Of a stretch of DNA of 21,162 bases, positions 7,970 through 15,853 are shown piece after piece. A program made the translations under genes and the position numbers. Every line of letters begins with the position of its first letter. Positions within the stretch are counted from its first letter, which is position 1. The stretch covers positions 1 through 21,162 of the forward strand of contig CABTZP010000013.1 in the NCBI GenBank assembly GCA_902489375.1, read 5' to 3'. Below the pieces are notes generated by a model. The model was not told the origin of the DNA, did no database searches, and was given only the letters and a program-made list of their open reading frames with translations. The stretch is from an uncultured Tissierellia bacterium (GTDB lineage: Bacteria; Bacillota; Clostridia; Tissierellales; Peptoniphilaceae).

Positions 7970-8464
7970 GTGAAAAAAGTTGGCATCATCATGGGCAGTG
8001 ACAGCGACCTTATGATCGTGGAAAAATGTACGGGCGTGCTGGATGCGTTGGGGATTCCCTACGAAGCGCATGTCTATTCTGCTCATCGGACACCGGAAGA
8101 AGCCCGGGCTTTCGCCGTTCATGCGAAGGAAGAGGGCTTTGGCGTTTTGATCGGGGTCGCCGGAATGGCCGCTCATCTGGCTGGGGCTTTGGCAGCCAAT
8201 ACTGTTTTGCCGGTCATCGGAATCCCGGCAAAGTCCAATGCTTTGGAGGGGCTGGATGCCTTGCTTTCTACCGTCATGATGCCTTCCGGCATTCCTGTCG
8301 CGACCGTCGCCATTGATGGAGGGAAAAACGCAAGCTATTTAGCCGCTGAAATCATCGCCTTAACCGATGATGACCTTGCCGGGCGTCTTGAGGACCTTCG
8401 GCAGGCTGATCATAAAAACACGTTAGAAAAAAATGCCCGCATTGAAGAACAGCTGAACCATTAA
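7970..8464 (+). CDS. purE: N5-carboxyaminoimidazole ribonucleotide mutase (class I PurE)
   Basis: PurE makes 4-carboxyaminoimidazole ribonucleotide for de novo purine synthesis. The 164-residue length is typical. The phosphate-binding MGSDSD (8-13), the active-site SAHRTP (37-42, His39) and GMAAHLAG (65-72) place it with class I enzymes, which normally use N5-CAIR from PurK; class II proteins have SAHKT-type motifs. No purK is present in this window. The GTG start at 7970 is chosen because a strong AGGAGGAG sits just upstream and the protein then begins MKKVGIIMGS as in the family; an in-frame TTG at 7931 would add 13 unlikely residues containing the ribosome site. It is the first gene of the purine cluster, 31 bases before purC. 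Confidence 0.95.
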   Translation: MKKVGIIMGSDSDLMIVEKCTGVLDALGIPYEAHVYSAHRTPEEARAFAVHAKEEGFGVLIGVAGMAAHLAGALAANTVLPVIGIPAKSNALEGLDALLSTVMMPSGIPVATVAIDGGKNASYLAAEIIALTDDDLAGRLEDLRQADHKNTLEKNARIEEQLNH

Positions 8465-8495
8465 TTGATCTGGACTTAAGGAAAGGAGCCGTCCC

Positions 8496-9206
8496 ATGGA
8501 AAAGAAAGAGCTGATCCGAGAAGGAAAGGTGAAAAAGGTCTACGCCACCGATCATCCCGATCAAATTATCGTATGTTATGAAGATAAGGCCACCGCCGGA
8601 GATGGAGATAAGGTCGGAAGCATCGCCAATAAGGGAGCCATCAACAACAAGATGACCAACATCCTCTTCCGCCTCCTGGAACAAGCGGGCGTTCACACCG
8701 ATTTCATTGAAGAGTTAAATGACCAGGAGGTCTTGGTCCGCAAGGCCGAGATGTATCCTCTGGAGGTTATTGTTCGCAATATCGCCGCCGGGCACTTCTG
8801 CCTCCGCTACGGGGTGGAAAAGGGAATGAAATTTGACCAGCCCACCTTTGAATTTTCCTTAAAAAACGATGAGCTTCATGATCCGCTCATCAATGATTCC
8901 CACCTTGTCGCCTTAAAAATGGCAAAGCAGGAAGACCTGGATGCCATCCGGGAATCCGCGCTCAAGGTCAATGAAGTGCTTAAGGAATATTTTGCGAAGC
9001 TGGGCATTATCCTCGTTGACTTTAAACTGGAATACGGCCTGGATTCCGATGGAAAGGTCATGCTCTGCGATGAGATTTCTCCAGACTCCTGCCGATTCTG
9101 GGATGCTAAAACCGGGGAGAGCTTAGATAAAGACCGGTTCCGCCAGGACTTGGGCGGCGTGGATGAAGCCTACGAAGAAATGTTCCGCCGGGTTACCGAA
9201 AAGTAA
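8496..9206 (+). CDS. purC: SAICAR synthetase
   Basis: PurC joins aspartate to CAIR using ATP. The 236-residue product has the usual length and motifs: REGKVKKVY near the N-terminus (8-16), the ATP/substrate segment EVIVRNIAAGHF (90-101), LVDFKLEYG and DEISPDSCRFW in the C-terminal half. AAAGGAG lies 7 bases before the ATG. It shares a short unit with purE and is followed 11 bases later by a strong terminator, which separates purEC from the rest of the cluster unless read-through occurs. Confidence 0.97.
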   Translation: MEKKELIREGKVKKVYATDHPDQIIVCYEDKATAGDGDKVGSIANKGAINNKMTNILFRLLEQAGVHTDFIEELNDQEVLVRKAEMYPLEVIVRNIAAGHFCLRYGVEKGMKFDQPTFEFSLKNDELHDPLINDSHLVALKMAKQEDLDAIRESALKVNEVLKEYFAKLGIILVDFKLEYGLDSDGKVMLCDEISPDSCRFWDAKTGESLDKDRFRQDLGGVDEAYEEMFRRVTEK

Positions 9207-9217
9207 TTTGTCTTCTT

Positions 9218-9251
9218 GCGTTCCGGAAGTCCTGCTTCCGGAACGCTTTTT
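9218..9251 (+). terminator. strong intrinsic terminator between purC and purF
   Basis: A perfect 12-bp stem, GCGTTCCGGAAG (9218-9229) with CTTCCGGAACGC (9235-9246), loop TCCTG, is followed by TTTTTCATTTT. It ends the purEC unit, or could act as a partial terminator that lowers expression of the eight downstream genes. Confidence 0.88.
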
Positions 9252-9267
9252 CATTTTGATCCGGTCC

Positions 9268-9282
9268 GGACAAACATTGTCC
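9268..9282. promoter_or_regulatory. short palindrome in the purF leader
   Basis: GGACAA (9268-9273) and TTGTCC (9277-9282) form a perfect inverted repeat with a 3-base centre, right after the overlapping palindrome TCCGGTCCGGA. It lies between the purC terminator and the purF start, where a promoter for the second unit is expected. No clear -10/-35 pair is seen. It could be an operator, but I know of no matching consensus. Confidence 0.25.
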
Positions 9283-9336
9283 TGTGATTCGTGATCGACA
9301 GTCTTTTCCGCTCTTACTGTGATGAAAGGAGTTACT

Positions 9337-10758
9337 GTGGGTGGGTTTTTTGGTTTAGTTTCCCGGAGAAGCGCTTTAGAGGATGTCTATTACGGCACGG
9401 ATTACCTGTCCCATTTGGGGACCCACCGGGCAGGCATTGCCTGCTATGATCCGATTATCGGCCTGCAAAGGGAAATCCATGATATCGAAGATGTTCCCTT
9501 CCGGACGCGCTTTGAACATATTTTTTCGGATATGGAGGGCAATGCCGCTGTGGGCAGCATCAGTGACTTTGAACCCCAGCCCCTCCTGATCCGTTCTCGT
9601 TTTGGGGTTTTCGCTCTTTGCTTTACTGGTCTGATCACCAATCAGGATGAACTGGTCGAAAAATACCTCAGTCGGCCGGGCGCTCATTTTGACGCGATGA
9701 CCGGGGGAAGAGTGAACAGCTGTGAGCTGATTGCGGCCTTGATTAACCTCAAAGAGACGATGATTGAGGGCCTTTGTTTTGCCCAGGAAGTCATTCAGGG
9801 CACCGCTTCCATCCTCATCCTTCAAAACGATGGGACCCTGATTGCCGCGCGGGATAAGATGGGAAGAATTCCTGTGATGATCGGCCATGATGAAGACGGC
9901 ACCTGCGTTTCTTTTGAGTCCTTCGCCTATAAAAAGCTTGGCTATGAAGACTTTCAGGAACTGGGCCCGGGAGAAATCGTTCTGATTACGGCTGACCATA
10001 TCGAACAGGTCCAGGCTCCCCGACCGAAAAAGAAGATCTGCGCCTTTCTCTGGACTTACTACGGCTACCCCGCGTCAACCTACGAGGGGGTAAATGTGGA
10101 AAAAGCCCGCTACGCCAATGGCCGGCTCATGGCCAGACAGGATCAGGAGGTGGGAAAGTGTTTTGCCGTTGACCATGTCGGGGGGGTTCCGGATTCCGGC
10201 GTCGGACACGCGCTGGGCTACGCCTTTGAATCGGGCATCCCTTATGGACGAGCCATTGTCAAATATCCGACCTGGTACCGGTCCTTTACCCCATCGAACC
10301 AGAGACGGAGAAACCGGGTGGCCAAGATGAAACAGGTTCCCGTCTATCCCCTGATCCATGATCAAAGCCTGCTCTTTGTTGACGATTCCATTGTCCGCGG
10401 GACCCAGCTTCATGGGACGGTTGATTTTCTCCAAAAAAACGGGGCTCGGGAAATCCATATGCGTTCGGCCTGTCCCCCAACCATGTACCCCTGCAAATAT
10501 CTGAATTTTTCAAGGTCTGCCTCTGACCTGGAGCTTTTAAGCCGCAGAACCATCCTTCGTCTGGAAGGACAGGAGGGATTCGATCATCTGGATGAATATG
10601 CTTCCGCCAAGGAGGACCGGGGCCAGGCTATGCGCCAGGCCATCGCTGAAGAATTTCACTTCTCTTCCCTGGAATTTCAATCGTTGGAAAATCTGATTGA
10701 GTCCATCGGTCTTCCCGAATGCGACCTTTGCACCTATTGCTGGAACGGGAGGGAATAA
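9337..10758 (+). CDS. purF: amidophosphoribosyltransferase-like protein (PurF family) lacking the glutaminase cysteine
   Basis: PurF makes 5-phosphoribosylamine from PRPP and glutamine, the first step of the pathway. The 473-residue product has the PRPP loop VDDSIVRGT (348-356) and four Fe-S cysteines in family positions: Cys235 (KICAFLW), Cys386 (YPCKYL), and Cys465 and Cys468 (CTYC). The N-terminal glutaminase half is altered. The protein starts MGGFFGLVSRR, with Gly where the nucleophilic Cys belongs. The Arg of the HxRYST segment is missing (GSISDFEPQPL, 73-83), and the oxyanion HNGNL motif is FTGLI (96-100). Glutamine hydrolysis is therefore not expected, and the enzyme may use ammonia or another donor. 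The GTG at 9337 is chosen because AAAGGAG lies 5 bases upstream. purM follows after 2 bases. From memory, MGGFFG-type homologues exist in other Clostridia and Bacteroidetes, so this is probably a subfamily and not a local mutation. Confidence 0.85.
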   Translation: MGGFFGLVSRRSALEDVYYGTDYLSHLGTHRAGIACYDPIIGLQREIHDIEDVPFRTRFEHIFSDMEGNAAVGSISDFEPQPLLIRSRFGVFALCFTGLITNQDELVEKYLSRPGAHFDAMTGGRVNSCELIAALINLKETMIEGLCFAQEVIQGTASILILQNDGTLIAARDKMGRIPVMIGHDEDGTCVSFESFAYKKLGYEDFQELGPGEIVLITADHIEQVQAPRPKKKICAFLWTYYGYPASTYEGVNVEKARYANGRLMARQDQEVGKCFAVDHVGGVPDSGVGHALGYAFESGIPYGRAIVKYPTWYRSFTPSNQRRRNRVAKMKQVPVYPLIHDQSLLFVDDSIVRGTQLHGTVDFLQKNGAREIHMRSACPPTMYPCKYLNFSRSASDLELLSRRTILRLEGQEGFDHLDEYASAKEDRGQAMRQAIAEEFHFSSLEFQSLENLIESIGLPECDLCTYCWNGRE

Positions 10759-10760
10759 TC

Positions 10761-11789
10761 ATGCAATCAAAATCTGACGCTTATGCCCAGGCTGGCGTAG
10801 ACATTACCGCTGGCTATCGAGCAGTTGAACTGATGAAAGGCTTTATCCAGCGAACCCGGACACCGGGTGTCCTATCGGATATCGGGGGCTTTGGGGGCCT
10901 GTTTTCCATTGGAAAAGACTATGAAGATCCCATTCTTGTTTCGGGAACCGATGGGGTGGGAACCAAGCTTAAGCTTGCCTTTTTAATGGATCGCCATAAC
11001 ACCATCGGAATTGACGCCGTTGCCATGTGTGTGAACGACATTATCTGCTGCGGGGCAAAACCCCTCTTTTTCCTGGATTACATTGCCTGCGGAAAAAATA
11101 TTCCGGAGAAAATCGCCTCCATTGTCCAGGGTGTAGCGGAAGGCTGCGTTCAGGCTGGAGCGGCACTGATCGGGGGAGAAACCGCTGAAATGCCGGGCTT
11201 TTACCCGGAAGATGAATATGATTTGGCGGGTTTTTCCGTTGGGATTATCGATCGAAAAGACATCATCGATTCCTCGAAAATGAAAGAAAATGACATCGTA
11301 ATCGCGCTGCCTTCAACGGGCGTCCATTCCAATGGCTATTCTCTTGTTCGAGAAATCCTTAATAACAAGCATTTGTCCTTAGACCAGCCTTTTGAAAACA
11401 GCGAGAAAAGTCTGGGCGAGGCACTCCTTGAGCCGACAAAGATTTACGTTAAGCCCATCCTTTCTTTATTAAAAGAAGTCAAGGTCAGGGGCATCTCCAA
11501 TATCACCGGGGGCGGCTTCTATGAAAATATCCCCCGATCCATTCCGGAGGGGCTGGGCGCGAAAATTGACCGCGAGGCCCTGCGCGTTCTTCCCATCTTC
11601 TCCTTCCTTCAGAAAGAAGGAGAAATTTCTGATCACGATATGTTCAACACCTTTAATATGGGGGTGGGGATGGTCTTGGTGATCTGCCCGAAAGATCAAG
11701 ACAGGGCCCTGGACATTCTCCGCCAAGAGGGCGTGGATGCCTATCCGATCGGTCAAATTGTCCGATCCGATGAGAGGATTTTATTATGA
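10761..11789 (+). CDS. purM: phosphoribosylformylglycinamidine cyclo-ligase (AIR synthetase)
   Basis: PurM closes the imidazole ring, turning FGAM into AIR with ATP. The 342-residue product has the usual length and motifs: SGTDGVGTKLKLAF (61-74), the VNDIICCGAKPLFFLDY segment (91-107), IGGETAEMPGFY (137-148) and a Gly-rich NITGGGF segment in the C-terminal domain. The ATG at 10761 has GGAGGG about 7 bases upstream, inside the end of purF; an ATG 42 bases earlier lies within the purF frame and is discarded. It overlaps purN by four bases (ATGA), which suggests translational coupling. Confidence 0.97.
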   Translation: MQSKSDAYAQAGVDITAGYRAVELMKGFIQRTRTPGVLSDIGGFGGLFSIGKDYEDPILVSGTDGVGTKLKLAFLMDRHNTIGIDAVAMCVNDIICCGAKPLFFLDYIACGKNIPEKIASIVQGVAEGCVQAGAALIGGETAEMPGFYPEDEYDLAGFSVGIIDRKDIIDSSKMKENDIVIALPSTGVHSNGYSLVREILNNKHLSLDQPFENSEKSLGEALLEPTKIYVKPILSLLKEVKVRGISNITGGGFYENIPRSIPEGLGAKIDREALRVLPIFSFLQKEGEISDHDMFNTFNMGVGMVLVICPKDQDRALDILRQEGVDAYPIGQIVRSDERILL

Positions 11790-12439
11790 TGGCGATGCCC
11801 GGAGAAAAAACCAGAATCGCCGTCCTTGTCTCCGGGGGCGGAACGAATCTTCAGCACTTAATGGACAGCGAGAAAAAAGGGGGCCTTCCCCACGGAGAAA
11901 TCGTACTGGTGGTTTCGAACCGAAAAGGGGCCTATGCCCTTCAAAGGGCAAAGGAAGCAGGTATTGAAAGCCTCTATATCCCAAGGAAAAAAGAAGACCC
12001 TCAGCGCTTTGAGGAAAAGTTAATCGATGCTTTAGAATCCCACAGGATTGATCTGATCATCCTGGCGGGATTTTTGTCGATTCTTAGCCCGGCTTTTATC
12101 CGCCGCTTCCCCGACCGGATCTTAAATGTTCACCCCTCATTAATTCCTTCCTTTTGCGGTAAGGGATACTATGGGCTGATTGTCCATGAAAAAGCCCTGG
12201 AAAGAGGGGTCAAGGTGACTGGAGCGACGGTCCACCTAGTTAATGAAATCCCGGACGGAGGAAGGATAATCCTTCAAAAGGCGGTTGAGGTAAAGGAAGG
12301 GGATTGCCCGGAAAGTTTGCAAAAGCGGGTTATGGAAGAAGCTGAATGGATCCTTCTTCCCCAGGCGGCTGAACTTTTCGCAAAAAAAATTGCAGAGGAA
12401 AAAACAAGGTCCTTATCATCGAAAGGAGCAATCGAATGA
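11786..12439 (+). CDS. purN: phosphoribosylglycinamide formyltransferase
   Basis: PurN transfers a formyl group from 10-formyltetrahydrofolate to GAR. The 217 residues include the phosphate-binding loop VSGGGTNLQ (15-23), the catalytic NVHPSLIPSF (114-123, Asn114 and His116) and a Val-Asn-Glu-Ile-Pro-Asp segment (152-157) with Asp157 in the place of the third catalytic residue. It is PurN and not the ATP-grasp PurT. The start overlaps purM in ATGA; an ATG three bases later is an equal alternative. The stop overlaps the next gene in a second ATGA. Confidence 0.95.
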   Translation: MMAMPGEKTRIAVLVSGGGTNLQHLMDSEKKGGLPHGEIVLVVSNRKGAYALQRAKEAGIESLYIPRKKEDPQRFEEKLIDALESHRIDLIILAGFLSILSPAFIRRFPDRILNVHPSLIPSFCGKGYYGLIVHEKALERGVKVTGATVHLVNEIPDGGRIILQKAVEVKEGDCPESLQKRVMEEAEWILLPQAAELFAKKIAEEKTRSLSSKGAIE

Positions 12440-13155
12440 ATCAGGAGCGATTAAGCCTCTCCCAGCTCGTTCAGGGAAATCCCTATCCGGGCCGAGGCAT
12501 TTTTGTGGGGATGTCTCCCGAAGGAGAAAAGGCGATGGTTGCCTACTTTATCATGGGCCGGTCTGCCAACAGCCGTAATCGGGTTTTCGTTTTAAAAGAC
12601 AAAGATCTTTTTACCCAACCCTTTGACCTTTCCCTTGTTGAAGATCCCAGACTCATTATCTACCGGGCCATGACCGCCAATGAGGAGCGGCTGATTGTCA
12701 CGAACGGAGATCAGACCGACACCCTTGTCCAAGGGGAAAAGCAGGCTCTTTCCTTTGACCAGGCCCTGATGACCCGCCGGTTTGAGCCCGATGGGCCCAA
12801 CTGGACGCCAAGGATTTCCGCGATCCTTCGTTTTGAAGAAGGCTCCTTTACCTATGAAATGAGTATTTTAAAGGCCGGAGATCCTGAGGGAAAAACCTGT
12901 CAAAGGGCGTTTTTCCACTATGAACCCCAGCCGGGAAAAGGCCATTTTCTTTCCACATACTGTACGGATGGAAGTCCTCTTCCCTCTTTTATGGGAGAGC
13001 CGAAAGAAGTCGCCATTAAGCCCCCACTCAGTCATTTTTGCGACCAGCTTTGGCAGGCCCTGGACCCGGAAAACAAAGTCTCTCTTTATGTCCGTTACAT
13101 TGAACTGAAAACAGGACACTATGAAGAGCGGATCTTTAACGCGCGCAACGAATAG
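12436..13155 (+). CDS. purO: IMP cyclohydrolase, PurO type
   Basis: This 239-residue protein resembles the PurO-type IMP cyclohydrolase family first known from methanogenic archaea, which closes FAICAR to IMP, the last step of the pathway. Recognisable features are NPYPGRGIFVG (15-25), IMGRSANSRNRVF (39-51), TNGDQTDT (89-96) and RRFEPDGPNWTPRIS (114-128). The order GRS..SRNR then NGD.TD is what I recall for bacterial members. The context is strong: the cluster's PurH consists of the transformylase domain only, so a separate cyclohydrolase is needed. Translation is coupled to purN by an ATGA overlap, and purB starts 8 bases downstream. Catalytic residues were not checked against a structure. 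Confidence 0.82.
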   Translation: MNQERLSLSQLVQGNPYPGRGIFVGMSPEGEKAMVAYFIMGRSANSRNRVFVLKDKDLFTQPFDLSLVEDPRLIIYRAMTANEERLIVTNGDQTDTLVQGEKQALSFDQALMTRRFEPDGPNWTPRISAILRFEEGSFTYEMSILKAGDPEGKTCQRAFFHYEPQPGKGHFLSTYCTDGSPLPSFMGEPKEVAIKPPLSHFCDQLWQALDPENKVSLYVRYIELKTGHYEERIFNARNE

Positions 13156-13163
13156 GAGGGCAC

Positions 13164-14597
13164 ATGGACCAGCATCAAAATTACATTTCCCCTTATTCTT
13201 CCCGCTATGCCAGCAAGGAGATGCAGTATCTTTTTTCGGACGACTTTAAATTTTCCACCTGGAGAAAGATGTGGATCGCCCTAGCCAAAGCGGAGCAATC
13301 CCTAGGCCTTCCCATTTCCGACGAACAAATTTCAGAAATGGAAGAGAAGATTTACCCGATTGACTATGACCTGGCAAAGAAAAGAGAAAAAGAAGTTCGT
13401 CATGACGTGATGAGCCATGTTTATGCCTTTGGTAAAGCGGCGCCGAAAGCCGAGCCCATCATCCACCTCGGGGCAACCTCCTGCTATGTGACCGATAATA
13501 CGGAACTGATTCAGATGGAGAAGGCCTCGCAAATCATCCTGAATAAAGCGGGCCAGGTCGTCAGAAATCTGGCGGATTTCGCTGAAAAATACAAGGATCT
13601 GCCCTGCATGGGCTATACCCACCTCCAGCCGGCTCAGCTGACGACGGTTGGAAAAAGGGCCTGCCTTTGGATCCATGAGATGATCCTGGCCATCCAATCC
13701 CTCCAAGACGAACTGGACCACTTTTGCCTGCGGGGGGCGAAGGGCACGACCGGAACCCAGGCTTCGTTCATGGAACTTTTTAATCAAGACGAAGAAAAAG
13801 TAAAGGCCCTGGACCTTGCCATTGCCAAGGAATTAGGCTATCAAGAGGTTTATCCGGTAACCGGCCAGACCTATTCCCGGCAGGTCGATTTTCACTATCT
13901 TAGCGCCCTGGCGAACTTTGCCATTGGAGCTTCGAAATTTGCCAATGATCTTCGGATCCTCCAGTCCTTTGAAGAGCTGGAAGAGCCTTTTGAGTCTTCC
14001 CAGATCGGCTCTTCTGCCATGCCCTATAAAAGAAACCCCATGCGGTCGGAAAGGATTTGCGCCCTTTCCCGGCACGTCATCGTAAACTGCTTAAATCCCG
14101 CCATCACGGCCTCTACCCAGTGGTTTGAAAGGACCCTGGATGATTCCGCCAACCGCAGGCTTGCCATCTCCGAAGCCTTCCTGGGAGTGGATTCGATTTT
14201 AAATATCGCCATCAATATTAGTCAGGGGATCACCGTCTTTCCCGGCGTGATCCGCCGGCGGGTCATGGAAAAGCTCCCCTACATGGCAACAGAAAATATC
14301 ATGATGGAATCGGTCAAAAGAGGAAAGGACCGCCAGGCCATCCATGAACGGATCCGCGCGCATTCCCACGCTGCCGTAAAAAAAGTGAAGGTGGACGGCG
14401 GGGTCAACGACCTAATCGAACGAATTGCTGAGGATCCGGAAATTCCGCTCAGCTTGGAAGAAATTCAAAAAAATTTGGATCCTGCCCTGTATGTGGGCCG
14501 GGCGCCATCCCAGGTAGAAGAGTATCTGAAAGGACCCGTTCAGGCGATTCTTGTCCGCTACCATCATCAGGATATTGAAGAGGAACTGTCCATCTGA
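13164..14597 (+). CDS. purB: adenylosuccinate lyase
   Basis: PurB cleaves fumarate from SAICAR to give AICAR, and from adenylosuccinate to give AMP. The 477-residue product belongs to the fumarase/aspartase superfamily: HLGATSCYVTDN in the first conserved region, MGYTHLQPAQ (149-158, with general acid His153) and the signature GSSAMPYKRNP (282-292), whose mobile loop carries the catalytic Ser. Length matches the roughly 475-residue subgroup that includes eukaryotic-type enzymes; the B. subtilis type is about 430. AGGAGG lies about 5 bases before the ATG. It sits between the cyclohydrolase and transformylase genes, matching its product AICAR, the transformylase substrate. Confidence 0.96.
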   Translation: MDQHQNYISPYSSRYASKEMQYLFSDDFKFSTWRKMWIALAKAEQSLGLPISDEQISEMEEKIYPIDYDLAKKREKEVRHDVMSHVYAFGKAAPKAEPIIHLGATSCYVTDNTELIQMEKASQIILNKAGQVVRNLADFAEKYKDLPCMGYTHLQPAQLTTVGKRACLWIHEMILAIQSLQDELDHFCLRGAKGTTGTQASFMELFNQDEEKVKALDLAIAKELGYQEVYPVTGQTYSRQVDFHYLSALANFAIGASKFANDLRILQSFEELEEPFESSQIGSSAMPYKRNPMRSERICALSRHVIVNCLNPAITASTQWFERTLDDSANRRLAISEAFLGVDSILNIAINISQGITVFPGVIRRRVMEKLPYMATENIMMESVKRGKDRQAIHERIRAHSHAAVKKVKVDGGVNDLIERIAEDPEIPLSLEEIQKNLDPALYVGRAPSQVEEYLKGPVQAILVRYHHQDIEEELSI

Positions 14598-14638
14598 AAA
14601 ACGACTCATTTGTAAGAAAAGAAGGAGAGGAGAACGAC

Positions 14639-15823
14639 ATGAAGGAACTGCAACTCAAATACGGATGTAACCCCAATCAAAAGCCCGCCCGCATCTTCAT
14701 GGAGGACGGATCAGATCTTCCTGTCCGGGTGCTCAATGGAAGACCCGGTTTTATTAATTTTCTAGACGCCTTAAACAGCTGGCAGCTGGTCAAGGAATTA
14801 AAAGAAGCTCTCCAGATGCCAGCGGCGGCATCCTTTAAGCACGTTTCTCCGACCTCCGGGGCCGTCGGCCTTCCCCTTTCGGAAAAACTGAAAAAGGCTT
14901 GCCAGGTTGAGGGGATCAAGGACCTGGATACCTCTCCGCTGGCCTGTGCCTACGCTCGGGCAAGGGGAACCGACCGAATGAGCTCCTTCGGCGATTTTGT
15001 CGCCCTCTCCGACGTCTGTGATGTCTTGACGGCAAAGCTCATCCACCGGGAAGTTTCCGACGGGGTCATCGCGCCCGGCTATGAGCCGGAGGCCTTGGAA
15101 ATCCTTACCTCCAAACGCGGGGGCAATTACAATGTGATTGAAATGGATCCGGACTATGTCCCCCGGGAGCTGGAAACCAAGCAGGTATTCGGAATTTCCT
15201 TTGAACAAAAAAGAAATGAAGTAAAGATTGATTCTTCCGCATTGACCAACATCTTATCCGCCAATAAAGACCTGCCGGAGTCGGCGAAAAGGGACCTGGT
15301 CATCGCCCTGATCTGCCTAAAATACACCCAATCGAACTCGGTGGCCTATGCCTATGATGGGCAGGCGATTGGGATCGGAGCCGGTCAGCAGTCCCGGATC
15401 CATTGCACCCGGCTGGCGGGTGGAAAAGCGGATACCTGGTTCCTGCGTCAGTCGCCGAAGGTTTTGGCCCTTCCCTTTAAAAAGGGCCTAAAGCGGCCGG
15501 AAAGGGACAATGTCATTGACGGATATATCAATCAAAATGAAGAAGATGTGACCGCCGACGGAAACTGGCAAAAGTACTTTGAATACCGCCCGGAGCCCTT
15601 CACCCGGGAAGAGCAAAAGACCTATTTAAAGACCATTACGGGCGTCAGCCTGGGATCTGACGCCTTCTTCCCCTTTGATGACAATATTGAAAGGGCCCAC
15701 CGGTCTGGCGTTCAGTACATCGCTCAGCCGGCAGGATCGGTTCGGGATGATCTGGTCATCGGAACCTGCGATCGGTACAACATGGTCATGTGCAAGACGG
15801 ATTTCCGCCTCTTCCACCATTAA
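14639..15823 (+). CDS. purH: AICAR formyltransferase (PurH transformylase domain only)
   Basis: The protein formylates AICAR with 10-formyltetrahydrofolate to give FAICAR. At 394 residues it is much shorter than bifunctional PurH (about 510-590) and lacks the N-terminal MGS-like cyclohydrolase domain: it starts directly with MKELQLKYGCNPNQKPARIF. Transformylase motifs are present: the catalytic Lys67-His68 in SFKHVSP, YTQSNSVAYA, GIGAGQQSRIHCTRLAGGKA, FPFDDNIERAHRSGV and the C-terminal GSVRDDLVIGTCDRYNMVMC. This is a whole stand-alone enzyme and not a truncation, since the ATG has a good GGAGAGGAG site and the 41-base gap to purB holds no lost domain. The partner activity is supplied by the PurO-like gene two genes upstream. 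Confidence 0.93.
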   Translation: MKELQLKYGCNPNQKPARIFMEDGSDLPVRVLNGRPGFINFLDALNSWQLVKELKEALQMPAAASFKHVSPTSGAVGLPLSEKLKKACQVEGIKDLDTSPLACAYARARGTDRMSSFGDFVALSDVCDVLTAKLIHREVSDGVIAPGYEPEALEILTSKRGGNYNVIEMDPDYVPRELETKQVFGISFEQKRNEVKIDSSALTNILSANKDLPESAKRDLVIALICLKYTQSNSVAYAYDGQAIGIGAGQQSRIHCTRLAGGKADTWFLRQSPKVLALPFKKGLKRPERDNVIDGYINQNEEDVTADGNWQKYFEYRPEPFTREEQKTYLKTITGVSLGSDAFFPFDDNIERAHRSGVQYIAQPAGSVRDDLVIGTCDRYNMVMCKTDFRLFHH

Positions 15824-15853
15824 AGCGCTCAGAAAAAGTCTAAAGGAGTCTGC

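Noticed and set aside
9319..9345. A hidden N-terminal Cys for the PurF-like protein (TGT at 9336-9338 in another frame, or the earlier GTG at 9319)
   Set aside because: The in-frame upstream codons encode no Cys, and the GTG at 9319 lacks a ribosome site. The other frame reads SYCGWVFWF, which is not the CGxFG start of PurF. The Arg and HNGNL segments are lost too, so one frameshift would not explain the protein.
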